A DNA stretch of 64,000 bases from Acidipropionibacterium jensenii DSM 20535 (lineage in GTDB: Bacteria > Actinomycetota > Actinomycetes > Propionibacteriales > Propionibacteriaceae): assembly GCF_000425285.1 (NCBI RefSeq), contig NZ_AUDD01000007.1:1-64000 (forward strand), in the 5' to 3' direction. The translations under genes were made by a program, and so were the position numbers. The first letter of the stretch is position 1, and the number at the start of each line of letters is the position of its first letter. Positions 1-8,099 of this stretch are shown piece after piece. The notes under the pieces are model-generated. The model worked only from the letters and a program-made list of their open reading frames with translations. It did no database searches and was not told the DNA's origin.

Positions 1-207
1 AGCCAGGGACAGGGCCAGATCGCACAGGATCTTGCCCGGGTCATGGACGGTCAACGGTGTGGCCCACCGGGCCAGGGCCCTGCTCAGTTCCCGGTCCAAC
101 CCGGAGGCGCGGATCGTCTCGACCAGCAGCACCCCACCGGCCTGACCCGCTGCGGCCACGGGCGCGGCATCGACATGAACACGCGGATACGACCCGGTAG
201 CCTTCAC
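1..207 (-). CDS. IS1380 family transposase, N-terminal fragment
   Basis: An open frame starts at a GTG at 207 and reads 69 codons to the window edge without a stop. The segments GGVLLVETIRASGLDRELS and VHDPGKILCDLALSLA match the conserved N-terminus of IS1380 (DDE) transposases as I know the family. A GAGGAG stretch lies a little upstream of the GTG. The DDE catalytic residues would be further left and are not visible. It would catalyse movement of the element that interrupts the tape measure gene. Confidence 0.75.
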   Translation of the reverse strand, partial: MKATGSYPRVHVDAAPVAAAGQAGGVLLVETIRASGLDRELSRALARWATPLTVHDPGKILCDLALSLA

Positions 208-242
208 CTTGGGAGTGCTCCTCGACCTTGACGGATTCGGAC

Positions 243-271
243 TCTATACAAGCCCTATCCTGCCAAGTCAG
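243..271 (-). promoter_or_regulatory. Putative transposase promoter
   Basis: On the minus strand CTGACT (266-271) and TATAGA (243-248) are spaced 17 bp apart and sit 36 bp before the transposase GTG. This is a reasonable -35/-10 pair; it is inferred from sequence only. Confidence 0.4.
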
Positions 272-309
272 GAGCACTTTCGCCTACCCGGCGACCACAC
301 CTCCGGCAC

Positions 310-3300
310 TCACCGATGAAACGCCGAGGCTAGGCCGGTCGTCACGCTCGTCCACCCTCGGGAGAAAACGCCTCGCACGGACGTCCACAGGGACCCTGCG
401 ATCCGTCCCGCTGTCGCACGGGCAGAGCCCCAGAACCGGGACATGCGGGTGCCGAAGCGGGCCAGGCCCTGCACTACCGACGTCCAGCCGCGTGAGAAAG
501 CCCCGCCGACCTTCGTCCACCCGGCGGACGCCCAGCCGCGCATCCGGCCTCCGAGCCCAGTGAAGAACCCGCCGATCCGCGACGTCACCGACCCGAACAG
601 GCCCTGCATCCCGACGATGAATCCCTGGATCGACCAGGACCCGATCGACGCGAACACCGTCGACGGGGAATGAATACCAAGCTTGTTCTTCACCCATCCG
701 ACAACTGAGTCGAACCAGTGGTCAACCTTGTCGCGGATCTGGGTGATCTTCTCAGATCCGCCCTTCACGAACCCGTCGATTGCCATGTGACCGAGACCGG
801 CGAATGCATCAGTGATCATCTTGCCGATGCCACCAACAATGCCGGTGAGATCACCGCCGATCTTCTTGAAATCTTTCCCGAAGTCTCCCCAACCCTGGCC
901 TGACAGTCCCTTGAACAGGTCAACGAACAGTTTTATCCCGTCGACCACAAGACCTATTGTCTTGCCGATAATGTTCAGGGCGTCGCCGAGCAGACGGAAC
1001 GTGTCCTTGAGTGACTGGAACGCCCTGTCCTTGGCGATCTTAGCGAGCTTATCCCAGAACGGTTCCGTCTTCTTCAGATTCGGGCCGATTACGTTCTTCC
1101 ACACGTCACCGATCGACGAGAAAAGGTCCTTGATGGACTGCCACGCGTCCTTCATTCCCGGCCCGGCCTGGTCAAGCATGTCCTTCCAGCCCGACGAGAT
1201 CGCGGCCTTCGCCTGCGACCCGAACTCCTTCATGGCGTCGCGGGCCTTCAAGGCGACTGTGACGATTCCCTGCCCGGCCTTTGGGAGCTTCGACCACTTG
1301 TCGAAGACCTGATCCCAGCCCTTCGTGTCGCCAGTCTTCAAAGACAGGGCCTGCTTGGCGACGTTGAAGGTGTCACCTGCGGTCCGTGCTGCGGCGCCGG
1401 CGCGAGCCCCCAGCCCTGCGGCGCCCTGGGTGGCGGCGTTGTCCCGATCCGGGGCCTTGAACGACTGCCGGAACTGGATCAGCGCCTGCGTGGCATCCTG
1501 CATCGACTTCGGGAGACGGTTGAACCGGTCCAGGACAGAGTCCCAGCCCTTCGTGTCGCCAGTCTCCAGCGTCGCCGATTTCCCGGCTATATCGAAGGCT
1601 TCCTTGACAAGAGAGACCTTCCCCCTGACATCGTCAAGGAGGGTCTTCAGCGGCGATATCTTCCACACAGCTGAGGTGAATTCGCCGATCTTCCCGACGA
1701 CCCCGGGAAGCACATCACCGATCTTCGTGAAGAATTGGACAACGTCGCGCAGTGGCCCCTGAGAGGAGCCACCGATCTGGGCGAATGAGTTCGTCCACAC
1801 CGCCTTGAACTTGGCGATGTCACCCTTCAAATTGTCGGTATTCGTCCGCGCGGTGGCCATAGCGGCCCCGGCCTTGCCGACGCCCTTCGTCCACCCGGAG
1901 ACGCCCTTCGCGCCATCCTTGTAAAGAATCGATGCGGCACGGACCGCGTCAGCTCCGAAAATCGTAGCCAGCGCCGAATCACGCTGCTTCTGCGTCAGCT
2001 TCCCCAGCCCGGACTGCAACTGCCCGGCAATGGACGAAAGCCCGACGAACTTCCCCTGAGCGTTATAGGCGTTCAGGCCGATGGACTTCATCGCATTCGA
2101 CGCCTGCTTCGTCGGATTCGACAGCCTTTGCAGCATCGACTTCAACGACGTGCCAGCATCAGACCCCATGAGGCCCTTGTTGGCGAACTCGGCGAGAGTC
2201 CCCACCGTCTCATCCAGGGACATGCCCATCTGGGAGGCGACCATGCCGCCCTGAGACAGCGCCTGCGACAGGTCGGAGACAGACCCCTGAGCCAGATTCG
2301 CGCCCTGCGACAGGACATCGGCGATGTGCCCGACATCCTGGCCCTTCAGCCCGAACTGCGCCATCGCAGACGAGGCTGTCTCGGCGGCCTCACCCACATC
2401 CATCTCGCCAGCGGCCGCCAGAGACAGAGCCCCAGACAGTCCGCCACCGACGACATCCTTGGCGGACACTCCGGCCTTGATCAGGGCCTCGACCGCTCCG
2501 GTCGCCTCAGTGCCGCTCATGCCGAATGTCTTGCCCATCGACAGGGCCTGAGTCTTCAACTGGCCCATCTGGGAGGCCGTGACACCGCCGGTCGCCTTGA
2601 CCTTCGACAGGGCCGATTCCAGATCCATCCCGGCCTTCGCCGTGGCGGCCACGGCCGCACCGGCGGCCATGACCCCACCGGCCGCACCGGAGGCGACTGG
2701 CAGCACCATCCCCAGCGAAGACATGAGCGTGGAGCCCATGCCCTTCGCCTTCGTGCCTAGACCGGAGAAAGCCGTCGACAGCCTGCCGGTGGACTTCTCG
2801 GCCGCGGTGAAACCGCGCCCGAACCTGGCGCCAGCCTCCACCCCGGCCTTCTGCGCGTCAGGGGGAAGCTGACGGAACGGGTTCGGGATCTTCGCCCCGA
2901 TCTTCGAGAAAGCCGTCCGAATCTTCCCAGCAGACCGCTCCGACTCAGTCGCAGCCTTCCCGGTGGCGACAGTCTGCTCAGCCAGGGCAACCTTCACCTT
3001 GTCGGCTGCCGTGGCCTGCTTCGCCTCAGCGGCAGTCACCGACAGGGACGCCTTGGCGGCTGCACCCTTCGCCGTCGCGAGACGGTCCTCGGCCGTGAGA
3101 ACTTGCGAGGAATCCTTCGCATACTTCTCCCGCGTCTCGTTGAGCTTCGCCTCGGCGATCTGCACCTTCCGGGCAGCCGCCTCCTGCTTCTCAGACGCGG
3201 CCGTTGCAGCCTTCGCCGCAATGTCAAACGCACGCTTCGCCTGCTCCGCGTCAGCCTTCGCCCGCTCCGCACCCAAATTCAGGCCGCCGGACAGCGACTT

Positions 3301-3423
3301 CCCCATCGCCTTCCCGGCGACATCGACAGCCTTCTGCTGCGTTGACAGCCACTTCGCGACAGACGCGCCCGGATGATCCAGGCCGACAGACAACGACAAA
3401 TACCCTTGCGCGAGCTCGGTCAT
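310..3423 (-). CDS. Phage tail tape measure protein, C-terminally truncated by the IS
   Basis: 1037 residues are left. Residues ~35-165 are Ala/Lys/Glu rich and look coiled-coil; ~232-262 is hydrophobic; ~265-520 matches the TP901 tape-measure core (Gly/Ala rich, with GGMVASQMGMSLDETVGTLA); near 880-905 is the motif GIHSPSTVFASIGSW common in tape measures. It sets tail length and acts in DNA ejection. The gene follows the tail chaperone pair and their ends overlap by 4 nt, the usual siphovirus order. The frame stops at 310 exactly where IS1380 sequence begins, and the proteins expected next (distal tail, tail fibre) are absent, so the product is very probably truncated. Two ~76-residue copies sharing GDTKGWD repeat in the middle. 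Confidence 0.9.
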   Translation of the reverse strand: MTELAQGYLSLSVGLDHPGASVAKWLSTQQKAVDVAGKAMGKSLSGGLNLGAERAKADAEQAKRAFDIAAKAATAASEKQEAAARKVQIAEAKLNETREKYAKDSSQVLTAEDRLATAKGAAAKASLSVTAAEAKQATAADKVKVALAEQTVATGKAATESERSAGKIRTAFSKIGAKIPNPFRQLPPDAQKAGVEAGARFGRGFTAAEKSTGRLSTAFSGLGTKAKGMGSTLMSSLGMVLPVASGAAGGVMAAGAAVAATAKAGMDLESALSKVKATGGVTASQMGQLKTQALSMGKTFGMSGTEATGAVEALIKAGVSAKDVVGGGLSGALSLAAAGEMDVGEAAETASSAMAQFGLKGQDVGHIADVLSQGANLAQGSVSDLSQALSQGGMVASQMGMSLDETVGTLAEFANKGLMGSDAGTSLKSMLQRLSNPTKQASNAMKSIGLNAYNAQGKFVGLSSIAGQLQSGLGKLTQKQRDSALATIFGADAVRAASILYKDGAKGVSGWTKGVGKAGAAMATARTNTDNLKGDIAKFKAVWTNSFAQIGGSSQGPLRDVVQFFTKIGDVLPGVVGKIGEFTSAVWKISPLKTLLDDVRGKVSLVKEAFDIAGKSATLETGDTKGWDSVLDRFNRLPKSMQDATQALIQFRQSFKAPDRDNAATQGAAGLGARAGAAARTAGDTFNVAKQALSLKTGDTKGWDQVFDKWSKLPKAGQGIVTVALKARDAMKEFGSQAKAAISSGWKDMLDQAGPGMKDAWQSIKDLFSSIGDVWKNVIGPNLKKTEPFWDKLAKIAKDRAFQSLKDTFRLLGDALNIIGKTIGLVVDGIKLFVDLFKGLSGQGWGDFGKDFKKIGGDLTGIVGGIGKMITDAFAGLGHMAIDGFVKGGSEKITQIRDKVDHWFDSVVGWVKNKLGIHSPSTVFASIGSWSIQGFIVGMQGLFGSVTSRIGGFFTGLGGRMRGWASAGWTKVGGAFSRGWTSVVQGLARFGTRMSRFWGSARATAGRIAGSLWTSVRGVFSRGWTSVTTGLASAFHR
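1313..1565 (-). repeat. Direct repeat inside the tape measure gene
   Basis: A 25-bp sequence is repeated exactly at 1313-1337 and 1541-1565, 228 bp (76 codons) apart. In the protein it gives two copies of TGDTKGWD followed by a similar Leu-Pro-Lys segment. The spacing is a whole number of codons, as expected for an in-frame duplication in a length-determining protein. Confidence 0.8.
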
Positions 3424-3851
3424 TCAGTCTCACCTTCAATGTCGTCTTCACGGAGATGGAATCCGCCCAAACCGCCAGACCTGAAAGCGGCCACCAGGTC
3501 GTCTGTTTGCTGCACTGTCATCCGCTCGGACTTGATGATCTGGCGGGAATCCTCAACCCAAGGCCGTGGAATGGGTTCTGGCTGTTTCCCCTTGCCGCCG
3601 CCCAGTGACCACAGCAGCGCGTTCAGCTGATCGACACGGGTTGCCGCCAAACATTGATCGACAGTCCACGCCATACGCGGATCGAGCGCTCCAGCAATAG
3701 GGGAGCCGGCCGGGGCGCACCGCACCAGCACAAACACGTCACGCCACGGAAACAGTTTCCCGGCGTCACGCAGCCGAATCCCTGCACGGATACACTCAAC
3801 CTCGACCTCGGCCCTGTGGTCGGCGATTACTCCCCAGAGCCAGACGATTCC
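3420..3851 (-). CDS. Tail assembly chaperone, frameshift extension (T part)
   Basis: This frame has no good start of its own at its left conserved region. It is open from 3851, entering directly from the preceding chaperone gene by a -1 shift, and ends in a 4-nt overlap with the tape measure start. Its first 38 residues include VWLWGVIADHRAEVEVECI, then a Trp-Arg-Asp and a 105-residue tail, resembling the C-terminal halves of actinophage GpT-type chaperones (DUF5361-like). A GTG at 3737 could start a shorter 105-residue product. The fused G-T protein would coat the tape measure during tail assembly. Confidence 0.7.
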   Translation of the reverse strand, partial: GIVWLWGVIADHRAEVEVECIRAGIRLRDAGKLFPWRDVFVLVRCAPAGSPIAGALDPRMAWTVDQCLAATRVDQLNALLWSLGGGKGKQPEPIPRPWVEDSRQIIKSERMTVQQTDDLVAAFRSGGLGGFHLREDDIEGETE

Positions 3852-4123
3852 CCCGGCTCCAACTCCTGCGCCTTCGAGAATGCGGTGAAGAACTCTTCGA
3901 GGAACGTCCTGAACTCGGACTGCCGCCAGTCGGAAACATCGAACCCGAACGTGGTCGGGAAATCGAGGAACGCCCCGAAGTCCACATCATTGTCCCCGGC
4001 TTCCTGGAACCGGCGGATCACATCCAGAGTGGCAAAGGTCGGATCCTCAATGTCCTCACGGGGCACATCGATAGTCCTCTTCCCAGTGTCAATCTTCACA
4101 ACATCAGCATTCTTCGCGGGCAT
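3827..4123 (-). CDS. Tail assembly chaperone, first part (G protein)
   Basis: 98 residues, acidic C-terminus. It lies between the major tail protein and the tape measure, the fixed position of the G chaperone in long-tailed phages. The body (residues 15-80, with PTFATLDVIRRFQEAG) is helical in character. The last codons contain the slippery heptamer that lets some ribosomes continue into the T frame, so two products are expected: this protein and a ~230-residue fusion. Confidence 0.75.
   Translation of the reverse strand: MPAKNADVVKIDTGKRTIDVPREDIEDPTFATLDVIRRFQEAGDNDVDFGAFLDFPTTFGFDVSDWRQSEFRTFLEEFFTAFSKAQELEPGESSGSGE
3848..3854 (-). promoter_or_regulatory. Programmed -1 ribosomal frameshift slippery site
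   Basis: On the minus strand the sequence is GGGGGAA, in phase as G GGG GAA within the first chaperone gene, 7 codons before its TAA. Slipping back one base joins the two conserved chaperone halves with no intervening stop. The heptamer type and its position are as known for tail chaperone frameshifts in siphoviruses. Confidence 0.7.
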
Positions 4124-4168
4124 AGCCGTCGCCTTTCAAAAGTGTGAGCCGCCAAGGAATGAAGAAGA

Positions 4169-4209
4169 CCTGCCGGGCGGCGCGGCGGCTAAACTTTCCG
4201 CCCGGCAGG
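4169..4209 (-). terminator. Hairpin after the major tail protein gene
   Basis: Perfect 12-bp arms (4169-4180 and 4198-4209) with a 17-nt loop, followed in the direction of transcription by TCTTCTTCATT. It lies just after the major tail protein stop, where a partial terminator could lower expression of the chaperones relative to the abundant tail tube subunit. Confidence 0.65.
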
Positions 4210-4222
4210 AGAATGAGGGAGA

Positions 4223-4798
4223 TCAGGCCGCGTCGGCGAGCAGCCAGTTGAAGAACTTGCCGTTCTTGTCCTTGAACAGCTCGATCGTGGTCTTGAACTG
4301 AACAATGCCAGTCTTCTTGAACGAGATGTCGTCCACGCCAGTCACCTGGCCATCCCCAATGTCGAGGACGAACGGCCCATTGCCGTCCTTCCCGAGGAAC
4401 GCGAACTGTCGGTGCGCCAGAATCTCGCCGGTGTAGGAGATCGACTGAAGCTTCCCGGACAGGGCATCCACGACAACGTTCGCATCTCCGAACAGCAGCT
4501 TCGCAACGTTCCCGCCGACCTGGCCGAACGTCACCTCGATGGAGCACTCATTGGACTTCTGAATCACCGCGATGGTGTCCAGATTCCAGTCGAGGATCTT
4601 GTCAGTGGAACTGTCGAGCTTCACCGAGATGCCATCATCGGTGACATACCCCAGATCAAGATATGCGGGGTCGAGGGCGCCGGCGATCTTCGCGGGGCGA
4701 GTAGAGCCGATGGGCGCGAAGAACGAATAGCCTCCGGTCGTTGCACCACCACCAACACGAACCTCAGCGGTGCTCTTCCCAATAACAGGTGCAGCCAT
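4223..4798 (-). CDS. Phage major tail (tube) protein
   Basis: 191 residues with the composition of tail tube subunits: beta-rich, with N-terminal MAAPVIGKSTAEVRVGGG and an internal LDWNLDTIAVIQKSN segment as in many actinophage tube proteins. It stands immediately before the chaperone/tape measure cassette and after the tail terminator candidate. Polymerises around the tape measure to form the tail tube. Identification rests on position and general similarity. Confidence 0.8.
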   Translation of the reverse strand: MAAPVIGKSTAEVRVGGGATTGGYSFFAPIGSTRPAKIAGALDPAYLDLGYVTDDGISVKLDSSTDKILDWNLDTIAVIQKSNECSIEVTFGQVGGNVAKLLFGDANVVVDALSGKLQSISYTGEILAHRQFAFLGKDGNGPFVLDIGDGQVTGVDDISFKKTGIVQFKTTIELFKDKNGKFFNWLLADAA

Positions 4799-4854
4799 TT
4801 CATGGCCTTTCGAATAGGGTTAGCCGCCGCTATCCGGATATTAAATTGTTGATG

Positions 4855-5226
4855 TCAAATGTTTTGCATCAGGATTGTTGCCGACCCCGCGTATCGAGGG
4901 ATGCGGTTCTCGTCGGGAAACCATCGAGGCCGGGTGCATGTCACGTCACAGATCCACTGCCCGTCCTGCTGGGTGCCGGACAGCTTGGAGAACACATCAC
5001 GGACGTGGAGAGCCAGCTCGTCGGCGTCGGCAGCAGAGATAGTGGACGACGCCTCCCATGTGACCTGCACCTGATCGAGCACCCAGTCGCGAATCCCCGG
5101 GCCACCAGCATCCACAATGCGCAGGAACCGGCCTTCAGGGCGCGTATCTGGGATCTCCGTATCGACCGGGCATCCGACCATTCCGGGGAGGACATGGATC
5201 AGCAGGGTCGAGATGTCACAGCTCAC
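4855..5226 (-). CDS. Putative tail terminator / minor tail protein
   Basis: 123 residues, GTG start at 5226 overlapping the end of the small upstream gene. It lies last among the head-tail connector genes and directly before the tail tube gene, the usual slot for the tail terminator that caps the tail and joins it to the head. No decisive motif is seen; the call is from synteny. Confidence 0.5.
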   Translation of the reverse strand: MSCDISTLLIHVLPGMVGCPVDTEIPDTRPEGRFLRIVDAGGPGIRDWVLDQVQVTWEASSTISAADADELALHVRDVFSKLSGTQQDGQWICDVTCTRPRWFPDENRIPRYAGSATILMQNI

Positions 5227-5374
5227 TGGCCGACCTCGGAGACGGGCTCACGGGAGCAGAATCGGCAGGAATGTCAGGGGTGACATCCTCGACAGTCGTC
5301 TGACCGTCGCGGTGCACCTCCACAGTCACGCCGGTGCTGTCGATGCGGATGACGACAGAGTCAAAATCTGTCAC
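5216..5374 (-). CDS. Small phage protein, 52 aa, unknown
   Basis: GTG start at 5374 overlaps the TGA of the preceding gene (GTGA), and its own end overlaps the next gene, so it is translationally coupled on both sides. The N-terminus (VTDFDSVVIRIDSTGVTVEV) is a plausible beta strand pair; the C-terminus is Pro/Ser rich. Function not recognised. It sits in the connector region and may be a small tail or head accessory. Confidence 0.6.
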   Translation of the reverse strand: MTDFDSVVIRIDSTGVTVEVHRDGQTTVEDVTPDIPADSAPVSPSPRSASEL

Positions 5375-5565
5375 TCCTCCACCTCGCCGTCATCCGTCGA
5401 ATCCTCCACGCCAGAATCCTCCACGCCAGAATCCTGTCCGAAGGTTTCCTCGGGCCTAGAGACCTGCACCGCATGACCGGAAGAAATCATCCCGTTCCCT
5501 GCGGAACGGCCCACCTCGACCGTCTTCCCAGTCTCGATGACCTTGATCCAAATCGTGTCCATCAT
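5371..5565 (-). CDS. Small acidic phage protein, 64 aa, unknown
   Basis: Short protein in the head-tail connector region, followed by a coupled small gene. The N-terminus is IWIKVIETGKTVEVG; the C-terminus is acidic and contains a tandem SGVED repeat coded by two and a bit copies of a 15-bp unit at about 5400-5434. No known domain recognised. Confidence 0.6.
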   Translation of the reverse strand: MMDTIWIKVIETGKTVEVGRSAGNGMISSGHAVQVSRPEETFGQDSGVEDSGVEDSTDDGEVEE

Positions 5566-5862
5566 TCACCTCCTGCCAGCCTGCAAACAAGCCATGAAAT
5601 CCGCCGGATACTTCATCACCAGGCGGATCGCGGCCGGGGTCGCAGGACGCACGGTGTACCGCGACCGGTGCTCCGACTTCTCATGCAACACTTTGAAATG
5701 CGGCCCCGATTCGTTCAGTGTGTGTGTTGCCGCCCAAGACTCGCACTTGTCGCGCACTGCGATGGCCATCTCCAACACCATGGCGTCAACCGCGCGCTGC
5801 CTGCGAATCTCATCCCATGCGGCACGGTTGAACCTCAGTTTCCCTTTGCGCGTGCTAGCCAC
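5566..5862 (-). CDS. Head-tail connector protein, HK97 gp10-like (putative)
   Basis: 98 residues from a GTG at 5862 that overlaps the TAG of the upstream gene; longer in-frame starts would run through the upstream gene and are less likely. Basic N-terminus (KGKLRFNRAAWDEIRRQ), then a helix and a region typical of small gp10/neck proteins. Position is third after the first connector. Probably a neck or tail-completion protein; the exact class is uncertain. Confidence 0.55.
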   Translation of the reverse strand: MASTRKGKLRFNRAAWDEIRRQRAVDAMVLEMAIAVRDKCESWAATHTLNESGPHFKVLHEKSEHRSRYTVRPATPAAIRLVMKYPADFMACLQAGRR

Positions 5863-6172
5863 GGACCTGCTCCACCGTGAAAACGAAACCGGGACTGTAC
5901 CCGTACGGGCCTTGATTCCAGTCGGACACATCCTGTGTGACCTGCCAGTCCTCACCATCCATGACAAGAATGTCTCTATTGGAGGCGGACTTGTAGGCGT
6001 AGACGGTGCGCCTGGTCACGATACGGTTTGCCCCAGTCGTGGGGTACTCCGTCGACAATGTCGGCGACCATCCCATGATCGGAAAGTCCACCGGGTCAGC
6101 CCACACATCAGCGGCACCCGAATGTGCAGATCCTTTGCCTTTCGACCACCTGCGAATCTGCACAGATGTCAT
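5855..6172 (-). CDS. Head-tail stopper / head closure protein
   Basis: 105 residues. The segment RRTVYAYKSASNRDILVMDG and the following GEDWQV resemble the beta-barrel of head closure (stopper) proteins. Overlaps the upstream connector by 4 nt and the downstream gene by 8 nt. It would seal the connector and bind the tail. Assigned by position and length. Confidence 0.6.
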   Translation of the reverse strand: MTSVQIRRWSKGKGSAHSGAADVWADPVDFPIMGWSPTLSTEYPTTGANRIVTRRTVYAYKSASNRDILVMDGEDWQVTQDVSDWNQGPYGYSPGFVFTVEQVRG

Positions 6173-6579
6173 GGTGTTCTCCTCGGAGGGCGTGCAAAGA
6201 GCCGGCTGTAATCAGACGCCGGCGGGAAATCCCAGCGCGGCAAACCAGACACCTGCTGTGCGTCCCCGCACAGAGACCTCAGATCTGCGATGTCCTCATC
6301 CGTCAGCCCAGACGCAGAATCGCGGAAAGTCTCCGAGAAAGGCCCCGCCGAATGCTGCGTGACACGGCCGCCCTTCGACGACACCAGCCATACCGCAGCC
6401 ATCCGGAGAATCGAGACGACAAGATCCCGGCCGCCAGCGTTCCCAGCCCACGTCGGGCTGAAAATGCACGGGGCGACACGGCGGGCCTTCGCCTCAACAT
6501 CGGAAATTGCCTGGGCCACCATGTCGGGTGTCGCCTGCACCCATCCGGCCAGATCGTCGGCGTCCAGGAAAGTCCCCAC
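6169..6579 (-). CDS. Head-tail adaptor (gp6/gp15-like connector)
   Basis: 136 residues, alpha-helical in character, starting MGTFLDADDLAGWVQATPDM, as in adaptor proteins that bind the portal. It is the first gene of ordinary size after the capsid gene and a small Lys/Arg-ending protein, and is coupled to the head stopper by a 4-nt overlap. Function inferred from order. Confidence 0.6.
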   Translation of the reverse strand: MGTFLDADDLAGWVQATPDMVAQAISDVEAKARRVAPCIFSPTWAGNAGGRDLVVSILRMAAVWLVSSKGGRVTQHSAGPFSETFRDSASGLTDEDIADLRSLCGDAQQVSGLPRWDFPPASDYSRLFARPPRRTP

Positions 6580-6595
6580 CGTGCCACCCCCTCAC

Positions 6596-6793
6596 TCAGC
6601 CGACCGTCTGCTCGCCGTCGGTATTCTTCGGACGCCCCGGCTTCCGCTTGACCTCAGAGACAAGGCCGACAGAGACCAGATGCTCTACGACCGCACTGTC
6701 CACGTCATCCGGCAGCTGCGTTCCACGGGGGAACATGCGATCCACATCTCCCACGCGCACCACAGCTGCCGGGCCGTTCACAATCCAGGTCAC
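6596..6793 (-). CDS. Small phage protein after the capsid gene, 65 aa
   Basis: Overlaps the end of the capsid gene by 4 nt. Contains PRGTQLPDDVDSAVVEHLVS and ends in a basic KRKPGRPKN stretch reminiscent of an AT-hook. Small proteins of this type commonly follow actinophage capsid genes; role unknown. Confidence 0.6.
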   Translation of the reverse strand: MTWIVNGPAAVVRVGDVDRMFPRGTQLPDDVDSAVVEHLVSVGLVSEVKRKPGRPKNTDGEQTVG

Positions 6794-7731
6794 GACAGGC
6801 CGGTCCCGGTGATACGGACCCCGGCGGCCGAACGCAGCACGACAGGGACCGTCACGCGGCGTGCCCTCAACTCGTAGGCGTCACGGCCCTGGAGCCGCTC
6901 AGAAGCGAGCTGGACGTTGTTGACAACAGAGGTGAACTCCGGAGTCTCGATCGCCTCATCAGCCATCCCGCCGAGCTGCTCACGGTCCAGCAGGAGCGGG
7001 TCAGTGAATGGAACGTGCGGCGAGGTCATCCAGGTCAGCCCCATGACGGTCGGCCACACGCCGTCCAGCAGGGGATTGTCCTGCTCGCGGGGGAGGAACC
7101 CTGCCAGCAGCAGCTCGGCCATCGCAGTCTCATACTGAGCCTCGGTGAGCACCACGGTGTCTGGGGTCAGCCCCAGCTTCAGCCCGCGCATCTTAGCGGC
7201 GGCACCCTTGATCGAGGTGACAATTCCGCGCACATTGTCAGCCTCGCTAGGGTTGCCGGTCCACTTCTTCGACGACGCAAAAGTAGCCGTGACCTTCGAC
7301 GAAATGGTTGACATGGCGATCTCGTCGGTCTGGCGCACGACACCATTCGACAGGAACGCGAATGCCTCATTGACGGGGTTGAGGAGAAGCCGGGAGATCT
7401 CCTCGTCGGTCACATGAGTGCCGAACCCCCGCTTAGTGGTGTGGGAGATCGCCAGCTGACCAGAATCCATCTGAGTCAGCGGGTACTGCGCGCCGGGAGC
7501 AACCTCCTCAGGCTCGTTCTCAGGGTAGATATCGAGGTCATGGGCGGGATAGACGATCGCCCCGCCGACAGCCTGATACCGGCCGGTCAGCAGATAGTCG
7601 GCGATGAAATGCTCATCGACCAGCGACTTGAATCGCTGCGCCAGAATGGTCGGATTCTTCAAAAGATAATGGATCTCAACAGCGGTGAGACTGGAATCGA
7701 GACCGGCAGGAGTGCCAGCATACTTGTACAT
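6790..7731 (-). CDS. Major capsid protein (HK97 fold)
   Basis: 313 residues. Features include the N-terminal helix MYKYAGTPAGLDSSLTAVE, an E-loop-like PLTQMDSGQLAISHTTKRG and the C-terminal segment RDAYELRARRVTVPVVLRS, the usual closing strand of encapsulin-like and HK97-type capsids. It follows protease and decoration genes, the standard order. No N-terminal scaffold (delta) domain is visible; the fused protease/scaffold gene upstream probably supplies it. Confidence 0.85.
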   Translation of the reverse strand: MYKYAGTPAGLDSSLTAVEIHYLLKNPTILAQRFKSLVDEHFIADYLLTGRYQAVGGAIVYPAHDLDIYPENEPEEVAPGAQYPLTQMDSGQLAISHTTKRGFGTHVTDEEISRLLLNPVNEAFAFLSNGVVRQTDEIAMSTISSKVTATFASSKKWTGNPSEADNVRGIVTSIKGAAAKMRGLKLGLTPDTVVLTEAQYETAMAELLLAGFLPREQDNPLLDGVWPTVMGLTWMTSPHVPFTDPLLLDREQLGGMADEAIETPEFTSVVNNVQLASERLQGRDAYELRARRVTVPVVLRSAAGVRITGTGLS

Positions 7732-7742
7732 TCAGGTCCTCC

Positions 7743-8099
7743 TCAGCGGGCCATCTGAATTTCGACCTGGGCGCCTGATTTGACTGACTCCAGGGCAATA
7801 CCAATCGGATTGTTGCTTCCCTTCGCGGAAACCTTCCCAGCAACTGCGGAGAAAACCTTCACGCCAGCTGTGATATCGCCTTCAGCGACGGGACGCTGCA
7901 CGCCACCCAGGGACACCGAAACAGCCTGGCCGGTCTTCGCGTCAGACAGTGCAACTCCCAGGACTGCGGCAGAATCAGCAGCAGCCGGGGCCACGGTCTT
8001 CGACCCGGACACATCGACCAACTGGCCGCCGACCACATCAGCCGATGCGCTGCGGGTGAGAACGGAATGGGTGTCGATCTTCGGAAGATAGTTGGACAT
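7743..8099 (-). CDS. Capsid decoration protein, DUF2190-like
   Basis: 118 residues from the ATG at 8099, which overlaps the protease stop; a longer frame upstream is not needed. Many Val/Ala/Gly beta strands; the segments VLGVALSDAKTGQAVSVSLGG and GDITAGVKV are characteristic of DUF2190/gpD-like head decoration proteins. Located between protease and capsid genes. Would stabilise the expanded head. Confidence 0.75.
   Translation of the reverse strand: MSNYLPKIDTHSVLTRSASADVVGGQLVDVSGSKTVAPAAADSAAVLGVALSDAKTGQAVSVSLGGVQRPVAEGDITAGVKVFSAVAGKVSAKGSNNPIGIALESVKSGAQVEIQMAR

Larger units (their letters stand above)
1..300 (-). mobile_element. IS1380-family insertion sequence, 5' end only
   Basis: The left edge holds the start of a transposon: a promoter, a transposase N-terminus typical of the IS1380 family, and an abrupt switch at about 280-310 into the phage tape measure gene, whose reading frame stops there. 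The element runs off the window, so its second inverted repeat and target duplication cannot be seen and the boundary near 280-310 is approximate. It appears to have landed in the 3' part of the tape measure gene and is transcribed in the same direction as that gene. Confidence 0.7.
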
